Assembly (NCBI GenBank): GCA_040218045.1
Contig: JAVJQA010000012.1
Location: 62,001-126,000, forward strand
Direction of reading: 5' to 3'
Length of the DNA: 64,000 nucleotides
Origin: Marinoscillum sp040218045
Lineage (GTDB): Bacteria; Bacteroidota; Bacteroidia; Cytophagales; Cyclobacteriaceae
Positions 10,301 through 17,765 of the stretch are shown piece by piece. Under the pieces are notes generated by a model. The model did not search any database. It was not told where the DNA came from and saw nothing but the letters and a program-made list of their open reading frames with translations. Both the position numbers and the translations under genes were made by a program. The stretch's first letter is position 1, and every line of letters starts with the position of its first letter.

Positions 10301-10418
10301 AAATACTCCGAATATTGACCCTGAATCCAATTATAACAACAGCAACGCACAGGGAATCGAGTATTTGGGATTACCCACCTCAAGGAGTTTTGGAATTAAC
10401 CTAAGTGCCAACTTTTAA
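7377..10418 (+). CDS. SusC/RagA-family TonB-linked outer membrane transporter
   Basis: 1013 aa from the ATG at 7377, which gives a clean signal peptide (MRKILPFFMMMLIGVVAFGQ); an upstream in-frame start at 7323 would only bury it. A carboxypeptidase-D-like beta domain follows (VSGTITDAESGEPVPGTTVLVKG), then the SusC-type plug (GYSVTRVNGDAFTKAREISVANNLVGRVAGV) and an approximately 700-residue beta-barrel ending in SFGINLSANF. SusC proteins import oligosaccharides or other large ligands using TonB energy, with a SusD lipoprotein lid. The susD gene follows 19 nt downstream. The GH20 hexosaminidase 2 kb further on suggests beta-linked amino-sugar oligomers as cargo, which is an inference. Confidence 0.95.
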   Translation: MRKILPFFMMMLIGVVAFGQRVVSGTITDAESGEPVPGTTVLVKGTSTGTTTDLDGNYRLEVPTDAVLVFSFIGYTNTEIEVGNRSVVDIKLQADLTELGEVVVTALGIEKESKTLGYSVTRVNGDAFTKAREISVANNLVGRVAGVNSSSPSTGPGGSSRVTIRGNTSLSGFNQPLYVVNGIQIQNTNLGNAGKWDGADYGDAISAINPDDIEDITVLKGGAAAALYGQRGRNGVILITTKSGKSGQGLGIDFNSNFTIDKINDFREFQQQYGQGTQGLAPTDQTSALNTGLSSWGAPLNGSSVTLFDGKSHPYSAVNGDNFDKFYETGSTVTNSLAISGGGESGSFRLSLSDLRNNSVYRGADYQRQTINLDANYKLSPKWTGSANINYTKDNAGRIKVNDAPGNGNFAIMFLPPNVDADYLGNGYDESYDEILVSSDAFTTNPYFAANRFITESSKDRVMSVASLRYTPTEWMYIQARIANDFYAFNATQITPTGTAYRRAGGLDQQKTINHNETNADFLIGVNKDINKDFTFGLTLGGNILKFNQKIVTVNASQFAFPFLYNPGTAATNGANVEEPEKEVHSLYGSMELGFRDMLFLNVTDRNDWSSTLPTNNNSYNYPSVNLAYVFSESFDLPFLDLGKIRVGYARVGGDADPFQTSLYYSTLGSANNGVPLGDISNKVPNGALEPLQVTEFEIGGQLEFAGGRVFTDFAWYNKQTLNDIVEVGVSRASGYQSALVNVAKIENKGFEFLIGGVPVRTSTVKWTSTFNFANNKNKVVALAEGQESLTVGESRNGRAFIQHLVDYPFAQVMAYDYMRDDAGNLVLGPTGLPQAAAELTPQGTGVHPITGGWSNDIKVKNVTLSFLIDFKSGGVIYSGTNALSYGNGLHEETLEGRSEGITLSGVNVDGNTVNSTVTGQNYFGALAGISKIHVYDADFIKFRSLSLTYDFPKIGKMKGLSLSVVGRNLFYISRNTPNIDPESNYNNSNAQGIEYLGLPTSRSFGINLSANF

Positions 10419-10437
10419 TCACTAATTGAACAAAGAC

Positions 10438-11988
10438 ATGAAGAATTTATCATATATCATTCTTACGGCTGTCTTACTGGTTTTTTCCGGGTGTACAGCG
10501 GATTTTGAAGAAATAAATACGGATAAGAATAAAGTGAGTCAGGCTAGTTATGTGCCTTCCTACAACTTATCAAGAGCTTTGCTTGAGTATACTGGAAACA
10601 GTGATTTTAGCTATGATACGTGGCGAGTGAATATCATATATGCCAGTATGATGACCCAACAACTAGCAAATGCCAGTTGGTATGCCGGAGATAAGTACAT
10701 GCAGGACGATGGTTGGGCAGCTGCATCTTTTGATGTGGCTTATAATTCACAGGTAAAGTATATTGTTGACCTTCTTGAGATTACTAGAGACAACCCACTA
10801 TATAGCAACCTCTATCAGGTTGGGCGAATCTCCAAAGTGCTTATCTTCCACAGGCTGACGGACATTTATGGAGAGCTTCCCTATTCTGAGGCAGGTCTCG
10901 CTTTCCATGAAGGAATCTACGCGCCAATATATGATACTCAAAGGTTCATTTACGAAGACATGCTCAAGGAGCTCAATGAGGCTGCCCAAGCATTGGATGC
11001 TTCAGCAGATATGCCTTCCAATGATTTAGTATATGGATCATCTGGTGACCAGATAGGTCAGTGGAAGAAACTCGCATACTCGTTGATGTTAAGACTGGCC
11101 ATGAGATTGACCGAAGTGGACGAAACTTTGGCAAAAACGTGGGCAGAACGTGCTGTAGCTGGTGGAGTTTTTACGAGCAATGAAGACAATGCCATGGTGC
11201 ATCATGATGCAGGTGGAGGTAGGCTGACCGTGAATAGAAATAGCAATATTCTAGCCGGTGAATGGAACGCTACAAATAATGGAGAAGTTTATCTCAGCAA
11301 GACTTTCGTGGATTTTCTTGCGGGCACAGACGACCCAAGATTGCAGTATTTTGGAAGAGTACTCTCCAGTGGAGATACAGACCCTGCTAACCAAATAGGC
11401 CTTCCCAATGGTTTTGATACCAATGGCGGAGCAACGGATGTATCCACAGATCCAAATTTCCCGGGAGACATCATGAACTACTCAACCATAAGAGATGATA
11501 TTTTTCTGGCTCTTGATGCACCTACTGTATTGATCAACTATGCCCAGGTTGAGCTTTTGCTTGCGGAGGCCGCACTAAAGGGCTATAGTGTGGGCGGAAC
11601 TGCAGAAACTCACTATGCAGCAGGAGTGACAGCAGCTATGGAGCATTTGGCTCAGTATAACGCCACTGCTACAATTCCTGAAGCGGATATTTCTACCTAC
11701 TTGGCAGCTAACCCATACAACCCTGCAAATGGAATGGAAATGATTAGTGAACAATATTGGGTTGCTTCATTTCTGGATTGGTATGAGGTTTGGGCTAACT
11801 GGAGAAGAACAGGCTTGCCGGCATTGACTCCAGTGAATTATCCTGGGAATGCAACCGGTGGAGTAATTCCTAGAAGGATGGTCTATCCTTCTCATGAGTC
11901 TTCTAATAACCCGTCTAACTACGCAGAAGCTATCAAAAGACAAGGCAATAACAACTTCCTCACCAAGGTTTGGTGGGATGCAAGGTAA
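10438..11988 (+). CDS. SusD/RagB-family nutrient-binding outer membrane lipoprotein
   Basis: 516 aa from the ATG at 10438; a TTG at 10426 is the other possible start. The lipoprotein signal is MKNLSYIILTAVLLVFSGC, with the lipidated Cys in LVFSGC. The mature start TADFEEINTDKN is typical of the SusD-like_2 group (PF12771). Aromatic-rich C-terminal segments (WVASFLDWYEVWANWRRTG) are as expected for a glycan-binding lid protein. It forms the outer-membrane complex with the SusC protein encoded immediately upstream and is surely co-transcribed with it. Confidence 0.93.
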   Translation: MKNLSYIILTAVLLVFSGCTADFEEINTDKNKVSQASYVPSYNLSRALLEYTGNSDFSYDTWRVNIIYASMMTQQLANASWYAGDKYMQDDGWAAASFDVAYNSQVKYIVDLLEITRDNPLYSNLYQVGRISKVLIFHRLTDIYGELPYSEAGLAFHEGIYAPIYDTQRFIYEDMLKELNEAAQALDASADMPSNDLVYGSSGDQIGQWKKLAYSLMLRLAMRLTEVDETLAKTWAERAVAGGVFTSNEDNAMVHHDAGGGRLTVNRNSNILAGEWNATNNGEVYLSKTFVDFLAGTDDPRLQYFGRVLSSGDTDPANQIGLPNGFDTNGGATDVSTDPNFPGDIMNYSTIRDDIFLALDAPTVLINYAQVELLLAEAALKGYSVGGTAETHYAAGVTAAMEHLAQYNATATIPEADISTYLAANPYNPANGMEMISEQYWVASFLDWYEVWANWRRTGLPALTPVNYPGNATGGVIPRRMVYPSHESSNNPSNYAEAIKRQGNNNFLTKVWWDAR

Positions 11989-12106
11989 TTACAGGGCCTA
12001 TTCTGATTCCCGTGTATAGCTCGGGGATCATTTCCCTAAAACTGAAGTGTTCAAAAGTTCTGAGGCATGTTGTTAAAAATAAATTCATTGTGTTTATAGG
12101 TTGATG

Positions 12107-12131
12107 AAAGCCTCCCGTCGGGAGGTTTTTC
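12107..12131 (+). terminator. Rho-independent terminator after the susCD operon
   Basis: Hairpin CCTCCCGTCGGGAGG (12111-12125) preceded by AAAG and followed by TTTTT. It lies about 120 nt past the susD stop. Confidence 0.75.
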
Positions 12132-12197
12132 ATTGTCACTTCATGTAAACAGGACCAAAATCCAGCCGAATGGCATTGGCTCCACATACAGTTCTCT

Positions 12198-12271
12198 GGA
12201 TGTTGTTTAGCGATGAATTGAAGCCATACTGCTAATAAATTTTATGGTGTCAGAGTCCTCTTGTTATTTAG
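12198..12271 (+). promoter_or_regulatory. Conserved leader element B, upstream of the GH20 gene
   Basis: Gap-free match to 7249-7322 (about 50 of 74 positions), 250 bp upstream of the hexosaminidase start. It shares the TGTTTAGCGATG and AATAAATTTT blocks. The repeated placement ahead of two catabolic units suggests co-regulation. Confidence 0.5.
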
Positions 12272-12519
12272 GTTTTAAATGAGTGAAATTATTAAAAGGG
12301 TTATTGAGTAGGTGTTAAAAAATATAGAATGTAACCCCTGTGTCACACAGGCACAGCAAGACTAATATAAAACCGGAAACCTGGTTGCGCTATATGAAAT
12401 GATGCGTTTGGGTGAAGATTTTTTGCAGGATTTACATTCTATTTTAAGCGAGAATAATACGCTTCATATATACTGTTTATGTCAGGGAGGCTTTTAGTCT
12501 CCCTGCAAATTGAGATTAA
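12272..12519 (+). promoter_or_regulatory. Hexosaminidase leader with palindrome and 5' hairpin
   Basis: A 250-nt leader without a gene. It holds a perfect inverted repeat CCTGTG-TCA-CACAGG at 12337-12351, a candidate operator. At 12483-12505 lies a stable hairpin, CAGGGAG and CTCCCTG separated by 9 nt, ending 14 nt before the start codon. It has no U-run, so it is not an ordinary terminator; it could control ribosome access. Confidence 0.4.
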
Positions 12520-14571
12520 ATGATAAATAGATTTTTTCAAATATATATTCTCCTCTTGTTGGTTGGAATGAGTCCGGCGGTCGGACAAGACATGCCGCCG
12601 TTGATGCCTCAACCTAAAGAGGTAAAGTCATTAAATGGATCATTCCGAATTGAAAAGGCTTTTTCCGTTTCAATTGAAGGAAACTATCATCCGAGACTGG
12701 CAAAAGAAGCCACTCAATTTATGAGGAGGCTCGATAACCAAACAGGAAGTTTTTTTGAGCAACAGAAAGTATTGGGTGCTTCTGAAAAGGCCGAACTCCA
12801 AGTGAAGGTACAGCGCCCGGGCAAAGTGGCACTGCATGAAGATGAGAGTTATGTGCTTACGGTAAACAAGTCTGGAATTCGCTTGACCGCAAACACTGAT
12901 CTGGGAGCCATTAGAGGGTTGTTCACATTAACTCAGCTGGTTCAGGGTGATCAAGCCGGATACTATTTTCCATTTGTTGAAATAACCGATAGTCCGAGAT
13001 TCCCATGGAGGGGGTTGATGCTGGATGCGGCTCGTCATTTCATGCCACTTCATGTGGTTTACAGAAATATTGACGCCATGGCATCTGTCAAGCTGAATGT
13101 GCTGCACTTTCATCTTTCTGATGATCAGGGCTTCAGGTTTGAGTCTAAAGTCTATCCTGAGTTGATCAAAAAAGGGTCAGATGGAAATTACTATACCCAG
13201 AAACAGTTAAGAGAACTGGTCGAATATGCTGACCAAAAAGGGATAAGAATAGTGCCCGAAATTGATGTTCCCGGACATGCCACAGCCATCCTGACGGCTT
13301 ACCCTCAGCTGGGTAGTAAGGATACCACCTATCACCTTGAACGTTTTGCAGGAATTTTTAATCCAACACTTGACCCAACTAATGAGGAAGTTTATATCTT
13401 TCTGGAGAATCTCTTCAAAGAGTTGACCCAGATCTTTCCAGACCCATATTATCACATAGGAGGAGACGAAAATTCAGGAAAGCACTGGGATGAAAATCGG
13501 GGGATTCAAGAATTCATGACAAAGAAGGGCCTGAGTTCAAATCATGAACTGCAAGGCTATTTCAATATAAAACTTCAGAAGATTCTCTCAGGTCTGGGTA
13601 AAAAAACAATGGGCTGGGAGGAGATCATGGCTCCTGGTTTAGACAACAGTGCGTTGATTCATTCATGGAAAGGTGCATGGGAAGGCACAGTGCCGCGAAA
13701 ATCGCTTAATGAAGCTGCCAAAGCAGGCTTTGAGACCATACTGTCCAATGGATATTACCTGGACCTCATGTCATCTACCAAAAGCCATTATCTAATGGAT
13801 CCAGCTCCAGATTCAGCGGATCTTACTGCGGAGGAACGGGCAAAAATACTCGGTGGTGAGATGTGCATGTGGAGTGAGTTAGTTACGGCCGAGTCATTGG
13901 AAAGTAGACTGTGGCCAAGGGCTGCTGCGATTGCAGAGAGGTTCTGGTCACCTGAGGAGGTCAATGATGTGGATGACATGTATTCACGTCTCGAAGTGGT
14001 CAATCGAAAATTGGAAATTTACGGATTGAACCATATTTCAAACCCAAATAGAATAGTGAGAAAGCTAGCGGATGGAAATAGCCCTCAGCCAATTTATACA
14101 CTCTTAAACGTGGTTGGCCCGATGCAAGGGTATACCCGAAATCCCGGAGGAACGATGTACAACACTTTCGCACCTTATTCGCTATGGGCAGATGCAGCTA
14201 TTGCTGACCCTAAAGTTGCCCGGGATTTTAACCAATGCATAGCGCAATATATTTCAGGATCAATTGGGTGTGAACAAATCAAAGAAGACCTAAAACTGTG
14301 GTCAAGTAATCATGAAAGACTGCTCCCCATTATTCAAAAATCTCCGGTACTGCGAGAAATTGAAGAGCTCTCGGCAAATTTTTCACAGGTTTCGCAAATC
14401 GGACTGGAAACATTCGCATACCTGGAGACTAACCAGTCACCCAAAAAGCAGTGGTTTGTTAGGAGCAGAGAAACTCTCAAGGCTGCTTCAGAGCAAGGTG
14501 GCCGTACTGAATTGCAAATTTTAGTTGGGTTGAGTCATTTGGTTGATTACATGGAAGGTTCAGTTAAGTAA
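12520..14571 (+). CDS. Glycoside hydrolase family 20 beta-N-acetylhexosaminidase
   Basis: 683 aa with an N-terminal signal peptide (MINRFFQIYILLLLVGMSPAVGQ). The GH20b domain covers about residues 25-150 and the catalytic TIM barrel about 155-500. The catalytic pair is Asp316-Glu317 in YYHIGGDENSGKHW. Other sugar-site blocks include FPWRGLMLDAARHF, VLHFHLSDDQGFR and GGEMCMWSE. It removes terminal GlcNAc/GalNAc from chito-oligosaccharides or glycoproteins, acting in the periplasm or at the surface. A C-terminal region of roughly 150 residues past the barrel has no motif I recognise. It fits with the SusC/SusD pair as the degrading enzyme. Confidence 0.95.
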   Translation: MINRFFQIYILLLLVGMSPAVGQDMPPLMPQPKEVKSLNGSFRIEKAFSVSIEGNYHPRLAKEATQFMRRLDNQTGSFFEQQKVLGASEKAELQVKVQRPGKVALHEDESYVLTVNKSGIRLTANTDLGAIRGLFTLTQLVQGDQAGYYFPFVEITDSPRFPWRGLMLDAARHFMPLHVVYRNIDAMASVKLNVLHFHLSDDQGFRFESKVYPELIKKGSDGNYYTQKQLRELVEYADQKGIRIVPEIDVPGHATAILTAYPQLGSKDTTYHLERFAGIFNPTLDPTNEEVYIFLENLFKELTQIFPDPYYHIGGDENSGKHWDENRGIQEFMTKKGLSSNHELQGYFNIKLQKILSGLGKKTMGWEEIMAPGLDNSALIHSWKGAWEGTVPRKSLNEAAKAGFETILSNGYYLDLMSSTKSHYLMDPAPDSADLTAEERAKILGGEMCMWSELVTAESLESRLWPRAAAIAERFWSPEEVNDVDDMYSRLEVVNRKLEIYGLNHISNPNRIVRKLADGNSPQPIYTLLNVVGPMQGYTRNPGGTMYNTFAPYSLWADAAIADPKVARDFNQCIAQYISGSIGCEQIKEDLKLWSSNHERLLPIIQKSPVLREIEELSANFSQVSQIGLETFAYLETNQSPKKQWFVRSRETLKAASEQGGRTELQILVGLSHLVDYMEGSVK

Positions 14572-14622
14572 TAGTCATTGCTGATTCCTTGTTATCTTTA
14601 GTTATTAATATTTCTAGAGATT

Positions 14623-14778
14623 ATGAAAAAGATATCACTGCTGGCTATAGGCTTCATCTTGCTTGCATCTGGTTTTTTCTTAGGAGTTGCTATTGACAAG
14701 CGGTTCCAGCGCATACAACCTTCGGATCATGAAATTTTGATGCTGGAAGCACAATTAAATGAATGCAGAAATGATTAG
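14623..14778 (+). CDS. Tiny single-pass membrane protein
   Basis: 51 aa: MKKISLLAIGFILLASGFFLG membrane anchor, then a charged tail ending EAQLNECRND. An AGAGA stretch precedes the ATG. Its end overlaps the ATG of the next small gene by 8 nt, which argues that both are translated. The tail resembles that of the next gene (QLNxC near the end). No family recognised. Confidence 0.5.
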   Translation: MKKISLLAIGFILLASGFFLGVAIDKRFQRIQPSDHEILMLEAQLNECRND

Positions 14779-14917
14779 AAGTAAGAAACTAGCGTGGGCT
14801 GTTCTAGTCATTCTTTTTTTGGGTAGCCTGATTTGGGCCAATCGTGAATCTGAGGCGTTGGCAAAAGCACAAATGAAGAAGGCTGAACTTGAGCATCAAT
14901 TGAATGCTTGTTTTTGA
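14771..14917 (+). CDS. Tiny single-pass membrane protein, tail similar to its neighbour
   Basis: 48 aa: a basic start MIRSKKLAW, one membrane helix (AVLVILFLGSLIWA), then a helical charged segment ending EHQLNACF. It overlaps the preceding 51-aa gene and shares the QLNxC ending, so the two may be paralogues. Function unknown. Confidence 0.5.
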   Translation: MIRSKKLAWAVLVILFLGSLIWANRESEALAKAQMKKAELEHQLNACF

Positions 14918-14938
14918 GAAATATTTACCTTTGGCCGT

Positions 14939-15133
14939 ATGAAAAAACCGGCCAGATACATCATTTATTTTCTTATTGGTGTTGCTATTTATTTTATCAT
15001 AGATGCGGATGATAATCCCCAGGTTTTAGATGAGTTTCATAGCTATGCGCCAGGTTTAATCCTTGTAGTGGTGGTCTTGTTGTTTATCGTGAAATATGTG
15101 CTGGAGAAGAAAAAGAAGGATAAGGAAGAATGA
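14939..15133 (+). CDS. Small two-helix membrane protein
   Basis: 64 aa: MKKPARYIIYFLIGVAIYFII helix, a short acidic loop, a second helix (GLILVVVVLLFIVKYVL) and a lysine-rich tail (EKKKKDKEE). It follows the two tiny genes by 21 nt and is followed by a terminator, so the three probably form one unit. No family recognised. Confidence 0.6.
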   Translation: MKKPARYIIYFLIGVAIYFIIDADDNPQVLDEFHSYAPGLILVVVVLLFIVKYVLEKKKKDKEE

Positions 15134-15174
15134 TCTGATGATAGTGTAAGAAGGATTGCAGATTCTCTGGAATA

Positions 15175-15213
15175 AAAAAAGCCTGTTCAGATTTTTCTGG
15201 ACAGGCTTTTTTT
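15175..15213. terminator. Bidirectional rho-independent terminator
   Basis: The AAAAAGCCTGT and ACAGGCTTTTT arms around a U-rich loop form a long stem with A- and T-tracts on both sides. It serves the small membrane genes on the plus strand and the convergent gene ending at 15233. Confidence 0.85.
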
Positions 15214-15232
15214 AAGTAGTGCAATTATTTCT

Positions 15233-15970
15233 TTAGGCCATGGCAGCTGAAGCATCCTGCAAGGCGCTGATTTTCATTTCCTTTATTTGCTTGTGACCGC
15301 AGTAGCTACACTGAAACTGTTTCACCATTGCTCCGGGTTCGGTCATTGTTGGCTCTTTGGTTACCTCCATGTTGGTTTCGGATAGTGTACGGAAGTTACA
15401 CTTTTCACACACATGCTGATCATTGCTGATGTCATATTTTTCAACAACCTTTTCACCGGTTTTTTCATCCAGCCAAATATCGTAATCAGCAATAAGTGCG
15501 TCTTCCTCATCAATCATTTCCTGAGTCATGTACTCATCTTCTTCTACCTCATTCAATAGGCGCATCACATTCCCTTGTGGGGACTTCATTTTTTTGAATC
15601 GAATATTATTCAATCGCTTCTCAAGAATGAAAGGGTAATAATATTTGGTAAAAGCCGAAAGGGCCCCACCAACGGCTACACTGATGATGATCGCAAAGAA
15701 TGCTACAAAAACATACATAAATGGAAGGATGTCCCCTACGAATTGTGATATGCCCATAAAGGCAAAGAAGGCAATCCCTGCTGCAAAAATGTTCCCGGAA
15801 GATCGAAATGCTTTGGTTTCCCGCTTAGAAGCGAACGCATACTTCTCGGTTCGTCTGCCGATGCTCGCTAGCTGGGCGAAATAAAATAAAGTAACGAGAA
15901 GAGATAATGCCACGAATCCAAATCCGGCATACAAAATAATGTCACCCCAAGGTTCAGCGAAAGTGTTCAT
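15233..15970 (-). CDS. Membrane protein with C-terminal zinc ribbon, unknown function
   Basis: 245 aa. Three hydrophobic segments (about residues 9-33, 58-75, 82-108), a basic stretch with LEKRLNNIRFKKM, a very acidic linker (EVEEDEYMTQEMIDEEDALIADYD), and a C-terminal C-x2-C ... C-x2-C pair (HVCEKCNF and FQCSYCGHK), which looks like a zinc ribbon facing the cytoplasm. The zinc-ribbon half resembles the tails of TPM-type membrane proteins, but no TPM domain is visible. It has its own start region and a terminator shared with the convergent small genes. Confidence 0.7.
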   Translation of the reverse strand: MNTFAEPWGDIILYAGFGFVALSLLVTLFYFAQLASIGRRTEKYAFASKRETKAFRSSGNIFAAGIAFFAFMGISQFVGDILPFMYVFVAFFAIIISVAVGGALSAFTKYYYPFILEKRLNNIRFKKMKSPQGNVMRLLNEVEEDEYMTQEMIDEEDALIADYDIWLDEKTGEKVVEKYDISNDQHVCEKCNFRTLSETNMEVTKEPTMTEPGAMVKQFQCSYCGHKQIKEMKISALQDASAAMA

Positions 15971-16195
15971 TGTGTTAGGTTATTTAAGTTTTGCAAAACA
16001 AAATAGTACGGCCACTATAAATTTAACAAATATATCTGCTTTATACTTAATCTAATGTGATAATTCTAAAACATGAATTGCTATGAAGCAAATTGGTATC
16101 TGTATTTAAGCGCTGTGCAATATTATGACTTTCTCAATCAATATGGGTGCTAATGGCTATCTTCGCTTCTTTGTACATAATCATTTGGTGATTTA

Positions 16196-17605
16196 ATGAG
16201 GGTATTAAAGGGTCTTGGTTTCATTGTTTGTTTAACTGTTGTTGTTCCATTGTTTGGACAGTCTTACCGGGCCGAACTAGAGGATTTACTATCCGGTTCT
16301 CCATTTATTATGGAGCTTTCTAAGACCAATCAATTGTATGGAGTGGATCTTGTGGGTAGTTCAAACCTTTTTGAGAATAATGAGAATTTGGTCTTTAAAA
16401 CTGTTGATGGTAAATCAGCAAAGACTGTCGGTAATTATAATTTGGAATTAGAAACACTGTTGATCTATTATCAAGACCGAACCTACGTGATTGGAGTGGA
16501 GGATCTACAATCCTTTTTTGTCAACGATAGTCTCAATTCAGCTAGAAACTTCATAAAGACAGACAAGGGTATGCTTGAGGAGTTGTTTATTGATACTATC
16601 CATTCGATAACACTTCTTAAAGATGTAGAGGTATCGTTTACAGGTCAAAATTATAATTCCAGAATCGGTGTGGGTAGATCCTATGATAAATATATAAAGG
16701 AGAATAAATACTATATATCAAAAGGAGTGGGGATTAATCCCGTAAATAGTTGGAATGCATTTTTACAATATATGGCTCCAAAACAAGGGGATATAAGAGA
16801 ATTCATAAAAGTGAACAAGCTAACATTTTCTAATGAACGCCATCTAATTCATGTTATTGGTTACTATGTCGATCTTATTAGTTCAACATCAAAGTATAAA
16901 TCGATTCATTATGAACAGAAGATTGTAAAGTTAAAAGTAGGTGGTCAATTGGCAAGTTATAGTAATTCTTACAACTATTATTACATAGAATCAATTGGGA
17001 TTTTTGGTTTGAATTGGGACTATTTTACAAGCTATTATCAAGATTCTGGAAGACATTTTGACCCCCTGCTGTTTATTGAAGCATCCTTTTATCTGTCAAA
17101 ACAGGTTACAATCGGATTTCAGTATGTCCCTTTTAAATATTATTCAAAGTCCAAAGCAAGTGGAGAACTAACCCTGTCCAGTATTTACCCCGAAACCCAT
17201 CCATGGTACAAGCCGGATACTGTAATAGTTGCAGAAGGGAGTTTAACACATTGTGTAAAGTGGCATTTAATATCACCGACCTTGACATTTGAAAAGATAC
17301 TTGGTGATAATTTCAAAGTTGGATTGAACATCTCTTATACATTTGGGCTATGGGAGAAAGACGAAGAAAATTATCAGACCAATAATTTTTCTGGCATTTC
17401 TGGTGGCTTGGAATTGATATGGAAAGATTTAATATTTTTACGGTATCAGTATGTTCCTTTGAATATGGGAGTCAGGGCTTACAATAATGATCAAGGAGAG
17501 ACAATTCATCAGAGAGAATTTGAGATTTCAGGTTTGAATAGCATATCTGTGGGAATTTCATATACATTAAGTTTCGATCGAGAGACACTAATTTTGACTG
17601 ATTGA
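16196..17605 (+). CDS. Secreted protein of unknown function, possibly an outer membrane barrel
   Basis: 469 aa with a clear signal peptide (MRVLKGLGFIVCLTVVVPLFGQ). The second half (from about residue 230) alternates aromatic and polar residues in repeated strand-like segments (YYIESIGIFGLNWDYF, VTIGFQYVPFKYY, LIWKDLIFLRYQYVPL) and ends in a strand before a short DRETLILTD tail, a pattern consistent with a beta-barrel. A+T content looks higher than in the flanking genes. It stands alone between the zinc-ribbon gene and dnaK. I do not recognise a family. Confidence 0.65.
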   Translation: MRVLKGLGFIVCLTVVVPLFGQSYRAELEDLLSGSPFIMELSKTNQLYGVDLVGSSNLFENNENLVFKTVDGKSAKTVGNYNLELETLLIYYQDRTYVIGVEDLQSFFVNDSLNSARNFIKTDKGMLEELFIDTIHSITLLKDVEVSFTGQNYNSRIGVGRSYDKYIKENKYYISKGVGINPVNSWNAFLQYMAPKQGDIREFIKVNKLTFSNERHLIHVIGYYVDLISSTSKYKSIHYEQKIVKLKVGGQLASYSNSYNYYYIESIGIFGLNWDYFTSYYQDSGRHFDPLLFIEASFYLSKQVTIGFQYVPFKYYSKSKASGELTLSSIYPETHPWYKPDTVIVAEGSLTHCVKWHLISPTLTFEKILGDNFKVGLNISYTFGLWEKDEENYQTNNFSGISGGLELIWKDLIFLRYQYVPLNMGVRAYNNDQGETIHQREFEISGLNSISVGISYTLSFDRETLILTD

Positions 17606-17648
17606 CTGCTTCAATACGCGTCAATCCTGGATTCCTTTCACCTATTTC

Positions 17649-17711
17649 TGACAATCTGTCACAATTGCACTGACATTTCCCTTTATCTCACCTCTTGGCA
17701 CAACCATTGAT
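17649..17711 (+). promoter_or_regulatory. Candidate heat-shock promoter of dnaK
   Basis: TGACA-ATC-TGTCA inverted repeat at 17649-17661, then TTGGCACAA, 4 nt and TGAT at 17695-17711, 55 nt before the dnaK ATG. The TTGGCACAA-N4-TGAT block recurs at the same kind of distance ahead of hsp20 (22235). It looks like a sigma-54-like -24 element with a poor -12 (TTGA in place of TTGC). Confidence 0.45.
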
Positions 17712-17765
17712 CAATAGATTCTGAACATTTGAAAATTCAAGAATCTAAAAATAAATAGACACACA

